Assembly: GCF_022012445.1 (NCBI RefSeq)
Contig: NZ_JAKLTS010000017.1
Location: 27,643-91,642 of the forward strand
DNA length: 64,000 nt
Direction of reading: 5' to 3'
DNA from: Massilia sp. TS11
GTDB lineage: Bacteria; Pseudomonadota; Gammaproteobacteria; Burkholderiales; Burkholderiaceae_D
Positions within the stretch are counted from its first letter, which is position 1; every line of letters begins with the position of its first letter. Positions 1-7,314 of this stretch are shown here, one piece after another. A model generated the notes under the pieces. It was not told the DNA's origin. It saw nothing but the letters and a program-made list of their open reading frames with translations, and made no database searches. A program made the position numbers and the translations under genes.

Positions 1-213
1 CCGTTCACCGCGCCGGCCATCGAGCAGTTTCTCTATGTGCAGCTGGAGACTGTGGGGCGCGCGTTTGCGGCTCGTGTCGCAGGCGCTCTGGAAGCAGGCC
101 ATGACATCACCGAGACGTTCAGCGCTGAGCTGACTGCGTATTGGAAGCGCCAGGCTGAAGCGGAAGCTGAAACCGAATACGAAAAGCGCGCCGAAGCGGG
201 GCGCAAACCCTGA
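1..213 (+). CDS. Phage hypothetical protein, C-terminal fragment
   Basis: Frame 1 is open from the window edge to a TGA at 211-213, giving the last 70 residues of a protein that starts outside the window. The tail is alanine- and glutamate-rich, probably helical, and ends in a basic stretch. I do not recognise a family. It sits 23 nt upstream of the next gene and is probably in the same transcript. Confidence 0.6.
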   Translation, partial: PFTAPAIEQFLYVQLETVGRAFAARVAGALEAGHDITETFSAELTAYWKRQAEAEAETEYEKRAEAGRKP

Positions 214-236
214 CCACAACTGAAGGAGAAGATGCC

Positions 237-506
237 GTGACTGACAGCGTCCTGGAATACAACCCTAATCACATGCTGGACATCCTGATCGGGAAGCTGC
301 AGCTGAAGAACGATGCTGCTTTGGCCCGCGCGCTGGACGTGGCCCCGCCGGTGATCTCGAAGATTCGCCATCACCGCTTGCCGGTCGGGGCGTCGCTTCT
401 GATCCGCATGCACGAGGTGACGGGCCTGAGCATCCGTGATCTGCGTGATCTGATGGGCGACCGTCGCACGAAGTTCCGTCAGATGGACGTTGGCGGGGAA
501 TCCTAA
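237..506 (+). CDS. Small HTH (XRE/Cro-like) DNA-binding protein
   Basis: This is an 89-aa protein. Residues about 22-60 read as a helix-turn-helix of the Cro/C1 class: ALARALDVAPPVISKIRHHR resembles the recognition-helix region, and the tail is charged. GTG at 237 is preferred: the SD AAGGAG lies at 223-228, and the ATG at 232 meets a stop after two codons. It probably acts as a phage transcriptional regulator. An antitoxin-like role cannot be excluded. Confidence 0.7.
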   Translation: MTDSVLEYNPNHMLDILIGKLQLKNDAALARALDVAPPVISKIRHHRLPVGASLLIRMHEVTGLSIRDLRDLMGDRRTKFRQMDVGGES

Positions 507-529
507 TAGTTCAATCCGACCTTCTTGAA

Positions 530-703
530 ATGAACCTGATCTTGATATCTCCCGAGCATTGCCTGTATCGGAATGGTCCGATCCCCTATGCCGAGGGGCA
601 TGGCGACAGGCTGCCTGGGCAACTGGCCGAAACAGCGACGGCCACGGCCTACAGGCAGAAAAAGCGGTCTGACTTACGGATGCGCTCACCTGAACGGCAT
701 TGA
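530..703 (+). CDS. Possible 57-aa phage ORF
   Basis: An ATG at 530 opens a 57-codon frame ending in TGA at 701-703. It is one of the few non-shadow frames between the HTH gene and the tRNA-Gly. No clear ribosome binding site is visible and I recognise no family. The remainder of 704-842 shows no gene, only the inverted repeat at 814-836. Confidence 0.3.
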   Translation: MNLILISPEHCLYRNGPIPYAEGHGDRLPGQLAETATATAYRQKKRSDLRMRSPERH

Positions 704-813
704 AGGTGGGCGCGACGGCAGAGCCGAAATAGCTGAGGTCTCAATGACTAAAACGCCGCTGCTGGACGAAAGCAGCGCCCGAGCTGGGGAAGGGCCAGCA
801 CGTAGTAGGGCAA

Positions 814-836
814 CCGCCTGGGCCTTAACCAGGCGG
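814..836 (+). other. Inverted repeat upstream of tRNA-Gly
   Basis: CCGCCTGG (814-821) and CCAGGCGG (829-836) form a perfect 8-bp stem with a 7-nt loop, ending 6 nt before the tRNA-Gly gene. No T-tract follows, so it is not a standard terminator. A processing or attenuation structure in a polycistronic tRNA transcript is possible. Confidence 0.35.
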
Positions 837-842
837 CACACA

Positions 843-915
843 GCGGCCATAGCTCAGCAGGTAGAGCACGGTCCTTCCAAGTCCGGTGTCACGAGTTCGA
901 ATCTCGTTGGCCGCT
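843..915 (+). tRNA. tRNA-Gly (anticodon UCC), phage-borne
   Basis: The cloverleaf folds as follows: acceptor GCGGCCA/TGGCCGC, D-stem GCTC/GAGC, anticodon loop CTTCCAA with UCC at 876-878, T-arm ACGAG-TTCGAAT-CTCGT, discriminator T. The 3' CCA is not encoded. The anticodon stem CGGTC/GTCCG has one U-U mismatch at the fourth pair. It decodes GGA and lies inside the prophage, far from the integrase. Confidence 0.88.
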
Positions 916-1077
916 GTGTGGTGAATGCGCAGGCTGATGCGCGGTGCAGGGGCGTCAACGGGTTGGGGTATCCCGGCCGACACCAAATCCTAAAAGCCGT
1001 GGATCAGCACCGGCCACCACACGCCAGCCTGAGTGCGCACAGGCCCATGCCGGACATGGTTAAAGCCGGATGAACAT

Positions 1078-1154
1078 CGGGGCGTAGCTCAGACAGGTAG
1101 AGCGGCCGGTTTGGGACCGGCAGGCCACAGGTTCAAGTCCTGTCGCCCCGACCA
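1078..1154 (+). tRNA. tRNA-Pro (anticodon UGG), phage-borne
   Basis: The structure is complete: acceptor CGGGGCG/CGCCCCG, D-stem GCTC/GAGC, perfect anticodon stem GCCGG/CCGGC around loop TTTGGGA (UGG at 1112-1114), T-arm ACAGG-TTCAAGT-CCTGT, discriminator A and encoded CCA. It decodes CCA. With the tRNA-Gly 162 nt upstream it forms a two-tRNA phage cluster. The sequence between them (916-1077) holds no other gene that I can see. Confidence 0.92.
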
Positions 1155-1177
1155 GAGAAATCCACCAGGGGAAGACC

Positions 1178-1351
1178 ATGGGAAATCTGAAACAGCAGGG
1201 TTACCGCTTCATGGTGCATACGAAGGCCAAGCAGGCGTTCTGGTGCCATCCGCAGAGCGTCATAACGGAGTGCCAGGGCGACGGCTGGATCGACTGCACC
1301 GACATGGGTGATGCCGAGTTCGACGCCTTGCTCGCCGAGGTTCGCAAATGA
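1178..1351 (+). CDS. Small phage hypothetical protein (57 aa)
   Basis: The ATG at 1178 follows a GGGGAAG SD-like stretch just after the tRNA-Pro gene. The 57-aa product is acidic at its C-terminus (GDAEFDALLAEVRK) with three cysteines and no recognised motif. Its stop overlaps the next ATG in an ATGA junction, so it is the first gene of a translationally coupled chain. Confidence 0.6.
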   Translation: MGNLKQQGYRFMVHTKAKQAFWCHPQSVITECQGDGWIDCTDMGDAEFDALLAEVRK

Positions 1352-1554
1352 GCTGCCTTCACTGTGATGACACTGGGAGCCTGTCCAAGTCGCTCGACGG
1401 CGCGTTGGACTGCCCGCATTGCGAAGCAGCTCCGGAGCGCGCAGCCCTGAACGCATGGGCCAAGCGCGAGCTTTGCTCCAAAGTCGATGAGGCCGAGCTG
1501 TACCTGATCTACGTGCGCGGCAAGGCCGCTGGCATGGAAGAGGTGGCCGCATGA
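1348..1554 (+). CDS. Small zinc-ribbon-like phage protein (68 aa)
   Basis: Two CxxC pairs, CLHC near residue 3 and CPHC near residue 23, enclose a short loop, consistent with a single zinc ribbon like those in DnaJ-type or phage zinc-finger proteins. The rest is helical and acidic. It is coupled by ATGA overlaps to both neighbours. The zinc-binding function is inferred from cysteine spacing. Confidence 0.65.
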   Translation: MSCLHCDDTGSLSKSLDGALDCPHCEAAPERAALNAWAKRELCSKVDEAELYLIYVRGKAAGMEEVAA

Positions 1555-1763
1555 TCCGTCCTCCGTTTGAGAATGACACCGAAGAACGCACGTTCCTCGG
1601 AGGCGTGGAAGAACTCGCCACCCTGGTGAAAGCCGCCCAGACCGCGCTGACCGAACACATGGCGCCGCTCGGCCCGAGCAAGGCCGACACCATCGCCAAA
1701 TTGACCGATACGCTGCTCGGCGCTCGCGCCGCTGCTGCTCTTGCTGCTGTGGGGGAATCGTAA
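1551..1763 (+). CDS. Phage hypothetical protein (70 aa)
   Basis: This is a 70-residue, mostly helical protein with an alanine-rich C-terminus. No catalytic motif or membrane segment is seen. The start overlaps the upstream stop (ATGA) and its own stop overlaps the next start (TAATG). It is supported mainly by its place in a tight coupled array. Confidence 0.6.
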   Translation: MIRPPFENDTEERTFLGGVEELATLVKAAQTALTEHMAPLGPSKADTIAKLTDTLLGARAAAALAAVGES

Positions 1764-2125
1764 TGGATAGCATGGCTGCATTCATGATGGGCGAGGCCAA
1801 CCGTGGCCGCGAAATGATGGTGTTCGATTGGGACAAGGCCGCGAAGATCATCGCTGAACGCCAGCCCCAGTCGGCGTCCGCTGGCCTGCAAGGCGATTTT
1901 GAATGGACTGGCGGCGAAATCTGGAACGGGGGGGTAATCGTGCCTCGTGACCAGACTTACACCTACCTCGCGTCTACTTGGGCGACACCGATCCTCGTAA
2001 TCGACGACGAGGAAATCTCCTGCTATCGCATGGAGAGCGAAGTCCCCGGGTGGCACTCCGGCACTTATTGGCCTGAATCCGCGCGCGCCACGCTGGCCGA
2101 GCGCGAGAAGGGTAGTGCATCGTGA
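1763..2125 (+). CDS. Phage hypothetical protein (120 aa)
   Basis: This 120-aa soluble protein has a methionine-rich N-terminus and a central block rich in W, G and Y (about residues 48-100) that suggests a small beta fold. I recognise no family. It is translationally coupled on both sides: TAATG upstream, GTGA downstream. Confidence 0.6.
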   Translation: MDSMAAFMMGEANRGREMMVFDWDKAAKIIAERQPQSASAGLQGDFEWTGGEIWNGGVIVPRDQTYTYLASTWATPILVIDDEEISCYRMESEVPGWHSGTYWPESARATLAEREKGSAS

Positions 2126-2394
2126 GCGACCACCGCGAGGCCCTGGAGCAAATCCTGGTGCTGTGCAATCAGTCGCGCACCTACACGCGCCGCATCCAGG
2201 CGATCCATGAGGTGGCCATGTACGCCTTGGGTCTGACCCAATCGCAGCGCAAAGCGCGCCACGTCAACGTGTTCGAGCGCATCGGCGATAAGCCTGGGCG
2301 CGATGCATTCCTGCTCCGTCAGGAACGTCGACTCCAGATCGCCGCAGCCACTGAACGAAATGCCGCCATGCGAGGTGAAGAATGCGCTTCCTGA
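2122..2394 (+). CDS. Phage hypothetical protein (90 aa)
   Basis: The GTG at 2122 overlaps the preceding TGA. The product is a basic helical protein (RTYTRRIQAIHEVAMYALGL) of 90 residues without a known motif. Its end overlaps the next small gene by 13 nt. Confidence 0.55.
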   Translation: MSDHREALEQILVLCNQSRTYTRRIQAIHEVAMYALGLTQSQRKARHVNVFERIGDKPGRDAFLLRQERRLQIAAATERNAAMRGEECAS

Positions 2395-2510
2395 TCACCA
2401 TCACCACCACCAACGGCAGCCGCACCTATCCGGCCATTGGAAGCCGCGATTCCCTGATGGATGCCGCCTATGACGACGGCGCCCTGGGCGTGACTGTGAG
2501 GCCGCTGTGA
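2382..2510 (+). CDS. Very small phage protein (42 aa)
   Basis: The ATG at 2382 has a good upstream purine-rich site (GAGGTGAAG). The 42-aa frame begins with a Thr-rich beta-strand-like segment and ends at 2508-2510, where its stop overlaps the next ATG (TGATG). It has no recognised domain; support is coupling and a ribosome binding site. Confidence 0.5.
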   Translation: MRFLITITTTNGSRTYPAIGSRDSLMDAAYDDGALGVTVRPL

Positions 2511-2623
2511 TGCGTGACTTTCTCCGCGCCGCCCTGGTTGTCTTCGGCCTGCTGTTCCTCATGGCCTACGCCGACCGCATCGATTACCGCGATACCCAGC
2601 TCGCCAGCACCACCGAGAAATGA
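2510..2623 (+). CDS. Very small phage membrane protein (37 aa)
   Basis: This is a 37-residue ORF with one hydrophobic segment, residues about 5-20 (LRAALVVFGLLFLMAYA), followed by a charged tail, so it is probably a single-pass inner-membrane peptide. It overlaps its neighbours by 1 and 4 nt. A role as holin or spanin is not supported, because the context is early genes. Confidence 0.5.
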   Translation: MRDFLRAALVVFGLLFLMAYADRIDYRDTQLASTTEK

Positions 2624-2727
2624 GCTTCTTTCGCTTCATCGAAAACCAGTGGCGCCAAGCACGCCGCGCCGGCTTCGGCCACAAAGCACTGACCCGCGCG
2701 CTGAACCTCTGGCGCCGGGGATTTTGA
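2620..2727 (+). CDS. Very small basic phage protein (35 aa)
   Basis: This 35-aa ORF starts at ATG 2620 in an ATGA overlap and ends at TGA 2725-2727. It is strongly basic and aromatic (WRQARRAGFGHKALTRALNLWRRGF), suggesting nucleic-acid or membrane-surface binding. No homologue is recognised. It lies directly upstream of recT. Confidence 0.45.
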   Translation: MSFFRFIENQWRQARRAGFGHKALTRALNLWRRGF

Positions 2728-2746
2728 AACCAAACAGGAGAGCAAA

Positions 2747-3817
2747 TTGAACGCACCCGATAAAAGCCGCAGCCTCGCGGTTGTAGACGACGACAGCTGT
2801 ATTCGCACCGTCGCCAAAAGCAGCGCCGCCCTGGTCCTCGATAGCGCGAGCATGGACAGCATGATGCGCCTGGCCGATGTCATGGCGACCGGCCGCTGTT
2901 CGGTGCCGAACGAATACCGCAATTCTCCGGGTGACTGCCTGGCCGTGGTCATGCAGTCCGTGCAATGGGGCATGAACCCGTTTGCCGTCGCCCAAAAGAC
3001 TCACTTCGTTCAGGGAAAGATCGGCTATGAAGCCCAGCTTGTGGCCGCCGCCATCGAATCGTCTGGCGTCCTGACGAAGGACAACTTCGGCTTTGAATGG
3101 TTCGGGCCCTGGGAAAAGATCATCGGAAAATTCGATATCAAGAAGGGCGACAAGGGCGAATATCGCGTGCCTGGCTGGACGCTTGCTGACGAAGCCGGCT
3201 GCGGCGTGCGCGTGACTGGCACTCTTCGCGCCACCGGCACTGTCCGCACTCTGGAATTGCTGCTGGCCCAGGCGCGCACTCGCAATTCGTCGCTTTGGGC
3301 AGACGACCCGAAGCAGCAACTTGCCTACCTCGCTGAGAAGCGCTGGGCCCGTCTTTATACGCCTGGCGTGATCCTGGGTGTCTACACGCCGGACGAGCTG
3401 GAAGAAATGCCGCGTGAGCCCCGCGACATCACACCAAAGGGCGCGGCGCCGACGGCGACCCCTGATCATCAATTGCTGGCTGATGCGAGGGCGGCGGCAA
3501 GTGGCGGCGTGGCCGAATATCAAAAGTTCTGGCAAGAGACCGGCCCAGCAAACCGCCGCACGCTGGCCGCCCATCACGAGGCACTGAAGGCCCAGGCTTC
3601 CGCTGTCGACCAAGAGCGGACCATTGACCAGCCTGCGGCTGGTGCCGTGGATGATGGTCTGGATGGCCTCCTGGCTGACCTGACCGCTGTTGCTGACGAA
3701 GGACCGGAAGCGCTCATGGACGCGATCAGCCGCCTTTCCAACGCCACCCTGGACAAGCTGGCGGCCAGCATTCCGGCACTTGAAGCTCGCGCAGCGAAAG
3801 CCGGGGGCGCAAAGTGA
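2747..3817 (+). CDS. recT: RecT-family single-strand annealing recombinase
   Basis: RecT proteins bind ssDNA and anneal complementary strands after a 5'-3' exonuclease has resected the ends. The 356-aa sequence contains the family core NPFAVAQKTHFVQGKIGYEAQ near residues 79-99 and the following EWFGPW and KRWARLYTPGV regions. An acidic, alanine-rich C-terminal tail (about residues 230-356) is typical. TTG at 2747 is used, with AGGAG at 2736-2740. The gene overlaps the exonuclease gene by a GTGA junction, so the two products are made together as a phage recombination pair. Confidence 0.88.
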   Translation: MNAPDKSRSLAVVDDDSCIRTVAKSSAALVLDSASMDSMMRLADVMATGRCSVPNEYRNSPGDCLAVVMQSVQWGMNPFAVAQKTHFVQGKIGYEAQLVAAAIESSGVLTKDNFGFEWFGPWEKIIGKFDIKKGDKGEYRVPGWTLADEAGCGVRVTGTLRATGTVRTLELLLAQARTRNSSLWADDPKQQLAYLAEKRWARLYTPGVILGVYTPDELEEMPREPRDITPKGAAPTATPDHQLLADARAAASGGVAEYQKFWQETGPANRRTLAAHHEALKAQASAVDQERTIDQPAAGAVDDGLDGLLADLTAVADEGPEALMDAISRLSNATLDKLAASIPALEARAAKAGGAK

Positions 3818-4584
3818 TCCTCATCGAATGCGAGCAGGGTAGCGCGGACTGGGACTTGGCGCGCGTGGGCGTCATCACCGCCAGTATGTTCTCCACGGCA
3901 CGTCAGCGCGTCAACGGCCTGACTTCACAGCAGCAGCGCTATGTCGACGCAATCCTGGCAGGCGCTTCCGTTACTGGCGCCTGCGACATCGCTGGCTACA
4001 AGAATCAGCCGCGCGCCGAGGCAATTGAGCGCGCGCTGGCTGGTGAATCGGTAGGCGAACCGTCCGAGGCTGCGAAGAACTACGCTTTCCGGCTAGCCAT
4101 CGAGCGCATCAGCCGCGAACCCCTGGACGAAGGATTCCAGACCTACGCCATGAAGCGCGGCCACGAGCTGGAGCCTGATGCGCGAATGGAGCACGAGCTG
4201 CAGACGGGCCTCATCGTCCAGCGCGCTGGCTTCGTTATGACCGACGACTACCTTTACGGCGCCAGCGCCGACGGCCTGATTGCTCCCGACGGCGGCAGCG
4301 AATACAAGTGCCTGATCTCCGCTGAGCGTCTTCGCGATGTCTGGCTCTTCAATGACACCAGCGACTTCACCGACCAAGTGCAGGGCTGCATGTGGATCAC
4401 GGACCGCCAGTGGTGGGACTTCTGCGTGTATTGCCCTTCGCTGAAGCCTATTGGCAAGCAGCTCTACCGTCGCCGCATTGCACGCGACGACGCCTATATC
4501 GCCGCGCTTCAAGCCGACCTGTTCGCCTTTGAACGCATGGTGTCCGACTACGAAACCACCCTACGCATGAAGGAGGCAGCATGA
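3814..4584 (+). CDS. YqaJ-type viral recombinase (lambda-exonuclease-like)
   Basis: This 256-aa protein fits the YqaJ/lambda Red-alpha alkaline exonuclease fold (PD-(D/E)XK superfamily). Visible landmarks are GSADWDLARVGVITAS at the N-terminus, the RGHELEPDARMEH helix in the middle, and SADGLI followed by EYKC, which carry the acidic and lysine catalytic positions. A long insertion at about residues 40-95 separates the first two blocks. It would resect dsDNA ends 5'-3' for RecT. The GTG start overlaps the recT stop. Confidence 0.85.
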   Translation: MILIECEQGSADWDLARVGVITASMFSTARQRVNGLTSQQQRYVDAILAGASVTGACDIAGYKNQPRAEAIERALAGESVGEPSEAAKNYAFRLAIERISREPLDEGFQTYAMKRGHELEPDARMEHELQTGLIVQRAGFVMTDDYLYGASADGLIAPDGGSEYKCLISAERLRDVWLFNDTSDFTDQVQGCMWITDRQWWDFCVYCPSLKPIGKQLYRRRIARDDAYIAALQADLFAFERMVSDYETTLRMKEAA

Positions 4585-5735
4585 ACACCGAAACCACCCA
4601 GGCCCAGACCGCTCTCACCCTGCCGCAGCGCGCGGCCGTGGCCCTGAACTCCAGTAAGACCGAAGAGGATCTGCGCGCCCTGGTCGCGTCGTCGATCGAC
4701 ATCACGGAAGTGAAGAACAGCGCCGGCCGCGACCAGGCACACGCTATCGGCATGCGGCTGCGCACGGCGCGCACGTCCATCGAGAAAACTGGCAAGGCCG
4801 CCCGTGAAGACGCAAAGGAGTTCTGCGCGGCCGTGATCGCCGAAGAGCGCCGTCTGATCGACATCATCCAGCCGGAAGAGCAGCGCATCATCAAAATGCG
4901 CGACGACTACGACGCTGCCATTGAAGCCGAGCGCCAAGCCAAGATCGCCGCCGAGCGCTCGCGAATCGAGGGCATCCAGAACCGAATCAAGGAAATGGCC
5001 AATGCTCCCCTGTCGGTCATCGGTGCCGGCTCCGGCGCCATCGGCATGAAGCTTTCGGCCCTCCTGGCCGTTGAGATTGACGACTCCTTCGCTGAGTTCA
5101 AGGACCAAGCTGCGTCGGCTCGCGCCAGTTCCTTGGAAGCGCTGGAGCGCGCATATGGTGCGGCATTGCAGGCCGAAGAGTCTGCGCGCATCGCCGAAGA
5201 GCAGCGCCGCGCCGAAGCTGCACGTATCGAAGCCGAGCGCGCTGAACTCGCCGCGTTGCGCGCAGAGAAGGAAGCCCGCGAACGCGCTCAAGCTGAACAG
5301 GACCGCGTCGCCGCTGAAACCAAGCGCGAGCTCGAAGAGTGGGGAAAGATGTTGGCAGACCAGCGCCTGTCCGAAGAACAGCGCCGCGCCGCTGAGCAGG
5401 AACGCTTCGAGGATGCTGAACAGGCGAGTGGCACCGTGGTGAAGCCGCTGACGCCGGAAGCCGCTTGGCCTTTCCCGAATGATGCGCGTCAGCGGCAAGC
5501 GGCTTTGCCTGTGGCTGCGATCGTGGACGGCCCTGCGGTCCTGGGCGTGGGCGACTTCGGCGCACGTCTCGGCTTCACGGTCTCCGTGGCTTTCGTCTCC
5601 AGCCTTGGCATCGAGCCGGCCGAGAAGATCAAAGGCCTGCCGAAGTACCGCGAGAGCGACTTCCAGCGCTTGTGCGCGGCATTGATCGTGCACATCCAAG
5701 AAGCGGCACAGGCCCAGCTCAAGCAAGCAGCATGA
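4581..5735 (+). CDS. Phage coiled-coil protein in recombination module
   Basis: This 384-aa protein has a long alanine/glutamate/arginine-rich coiled coil (about residues 185-285) and a globular C-terminal part (about 300-375). Related phage proteins sit next to recT/exonuclease genes and are usually annotated DUF1351-like or hypothetical. That assignment is tentative. It is coupled by ATGA overlaps to the exonuclease and to ninB, which suggests a structural or accessory role in recombination or replication. Confidence 0.7.
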   Translation: MNTETTQAQTALTLPQRAAVALNSSKTEEDLRALVASSIDITEVKNSAGRDQAHAIGMRLRTARTSIEKTGKAAREDAKEFCAAVIAEERRLIDIIQPEEQRIIKMRDDYDAAIEAERQAKIAAERSRIEGIQNRIKEMANAPLSVIGAGSGAIGMKLSALLAVEIDDSFAEFKDQAASARASSLEALERAYGAALQAEESARIAEEQRRAEAARIEAERAELAALRAEKEARERAQAEQDRVAAETKRELEEWGKMLADQRLSEEQRRAAEQERFEDAEQASGTVVKPLTPEAAWPFPNDARQRQAALPVAAIVDGPAVLGVGDFGARLGFTVSVAFVSSLGIEPAEKIKGLPKYRESDFQRLCAALIVHIQEAAQAQLKQAA

Positions 5736-6103
5736 AGCAGACGATTGTTCTCGCCCATGAGGAAGCGCGCCGTCGTGCCCTTCAGGCCGTGCAGAGCTCT
5801 CCTGCCGGCTATGTCGTAACGATTAGCGAGCCGACTCGGAATCTTGAGCAGAACGCCGCCATGTGGGCGAAGTTGAACGAGATCGCTGCGCAAGTCGTTT
5901 GGCATGGAAGAAAGCTTGATGCGGAATCTTGGAAGTGCATCTTCACGGCAGCCTTGAAGCATCACGACTCAGTGCCAGGGATAAATGGCGGCTTCGTTGT
6001 CCTGGGTCTTCGCACGAGTGCAATGACCAAACGCGAGATGTCTGACTTGCTTGAGTTGATCACTGCCTTCGGCGCAGCAAGGAACGTGAAATTTGGAGCA
6101 TAG
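5732..6103 (+). CDS. ninB: NinB/Orf-family recombination mediator
   Basis: This 123-aa protein matches the NinB (lambda Orf) family: N-terminal strand region, the NAAMWAKLNEIAAQVVWHGRKL segment, and the ESWKCIFTAAL and GGFVVLGLRTSAMTKREMSDLLELI blocks. NinB-type proteins bind ssDNA and help load recombinase, substituting for RecFOR. The ATG at 5732 overlaps the previous TGA. Position after recT and the exonuclease completes a Red-like module. Confidence 0.85.
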   Translation: MKQTIVLAHEEARRRALQAVQSSPAGYVVTISEPTRNLEQNAAMWAKLNEIAAQVVWHGRKLDAESWKCIFTAALKHHDSVPGINGGFVVLGLRTSAMTKREMSDLLELITAFGAARNVKFGA

Positions 6104-6105
6104 CG

Positions 6106-6708
6106 ATGGATATCGAGTTGGCGCGCAAGAAATGGAGAGGCCATGTTGATGGAGCAAAAAGTCGAGGACTCGGCTACCTCACCTTTCAACAGTACATTTT
6201 GAAGCTTGCAGAAGCTGGCATTGAGCCGTCAATGGTAGGCCTTCGGAGAGGGATGTATAACCTCGCCCGCTTCACTGATCGTGGCGACTACACGCCGTCC
6301 TCGTGTCGCTTTATTACCGTCGAAGAGAATCAAGCTGAACAGGCTAAAAACGGTGGCCTCGCGGCAAAAATAGCCAAGTTGCGCGGCCGCACAAAAGAGA
6401 GCCATAAGTCTGTCGCAAGCCAAGCAGAGAAACTGCGCGGGCGAACCAAATTCAGCCATCCAGGCATTGCGGTGGCGACGCAAAAGACAGCCGCTAAGTT
6501 GAAGGGGCGGACGAAGGAAAACGATGCGGGCCGCAGAGCTGCTGCTGACAAGACCGCCATCGAGTTTGCTTTCATTGACCCGCTTGGCATCAGGCACACC
6601 GGGCGAAACATGACTGAATTCGCCCAAAGAAACGGATTGACTAGCTCTGGACTGGCGCGACTCAGGTCCGGCTATCTCAAGACGTATCACGGATGGACGT
6701 TGGGATAG
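6106..6708 (+). CDS. NUMOD-like DNA-binding protein (homing-endonuclease relative without nuclease core)
   Basis: The 200-aa protein has an N-terminal block YNLARFTDRGDYTPSSCRF that resembles the segment of phage HNH/GIY-YIG homing endonucleases ending in NCRF(I/V)T. It continues with three GRTKE/GRTKFSHPG/GRTKEND repeats at about residues 96-145 like NUMOD3 motifs. The C-terminal GLTSSGLARLRSGYLKTYHGWTL resembles the helix-turn-helix tail of homing enzymes. No HNH or GIY-YIG catalytic cluster is seen. It is probably a solo DNA-binding derivative of a mobile gene. Confidence 0.6.
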   Translation: MDIELARKKWRGHVDGAKSRGLGYLTFQQYILKLAEAGIEPSMVGLRRGMYNLARFTDRGDYTPSSCRFITVEENQAEQAKNGGLAAKIAKLRGRTKESHKSVASQAEKLRGRTKFSHPGIAVATQKTAAKLKGRTKENDAGRRAAADKTAIEFAFIDPLGIRHTGRNMTEFAQRNGLTSSGLARLRSGYLKTYHGWTLG

Positions 6709-6780
6709 CCGAGCCTTCCACTCTCCAACTCCAGTCCATCACCCTAAGTAGCAATGACCCGTAGAACGAAAGGAAACCCC

Positions 6781-7314
6781 ATGATTGACCTGCAGAAGAA
6801 GCCCGTGAAGATCGTCGGCGTCAACCCGCGCGCCGAGATCCACGGTGAAGAGCGCAAGCCCGCATACGACCTCACGCTCGAATTCGACTCCAGCAATGAC
6901 GTGCTGATCCCGTTTCACCCGGAGCTGCGCCACTTCCTGTTTCAGAAGCCGGCCAACCCGGATTTGGCAGACCAGGCCCAGCCGAGCGACATCCCGACCG
7001 AGCGCCGTTTCCCGCGCCCGGTCGGCAACATCAAATGGGACTTCGCTGCCGAAGGCTACTCGATCCGCGTGGCCTACGGAATCGGTGGCCCGAGCGACAT
7101 CAAGCTGTCGGACGTCAAGATCCACAAGGTGAAGTTCCTGCCGAAGGAGGGCGGCACCGTCACGGTCGGCCTTACTGCCATCGTGCACCCGGAAACCGAA
7201 GACGTTGGCCGCCTCTGCGAGTTCATTCAGCAGCAGATCGAAATGGACATCACGCCGCCGGCGCCGACCTCCGTGCACGACCTGTTTCCCGGCGGCGAGA
7301 AGAAGGCCGCCTGA
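6781..7314 (+). CDS. Conserved phage hypothetical protein (177 aa)
   Basis: The ATG at 6781 is chosen because the AAAGGAAA ribosome binding site ends a few bases upstream; an in-frame ATG at 6754 lacks one. The beta-rich protein carries no catalytic motif that I recognise. Its C-terminal DLFPGG motif could be a short interaction peptide; this is speculative. Its stop overlaps the next start (TGATG). Confidence 0.7.
   Translation: MIDLQKKPVKIVGVNPRAEIHGEERKPAYDLTLEFDSSNDVLIPFHPELRHFLFQKPANPDLADQAQPSDIPTERRFPRPVGNIKWDFAAEGYSIRVAYGIGGPSDIKLSDVKIHKVKFLPKEGGTVTVGLTAIVHPETEDVGRLCEFIQQQIEMDITPPAPTSVHDLFPGGEKKAA

Noticed and set aside
573..1073. A 166-codon forward frame between the HTH gene and tRNA-Pro
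   Set aside because: It reads through the tRNA-Gly gene, giving a tRNA-shadow peptide of the QQVEHGPSKSGVTSSNLV type, and has no ribosome site.
1078..1154. tRNA-Pro as a prophage attachment site
   Set aside because: No integrase or junction lies beside it; phage genes occur on both sides and the integrase abuts tRNA-Arg.
1033..1311. A 92-codon forward frame over the tRNA-Pro gene
   Set aside because: It is a translated tRNA followed by an out-of-frame copy of the real gene at 1178.
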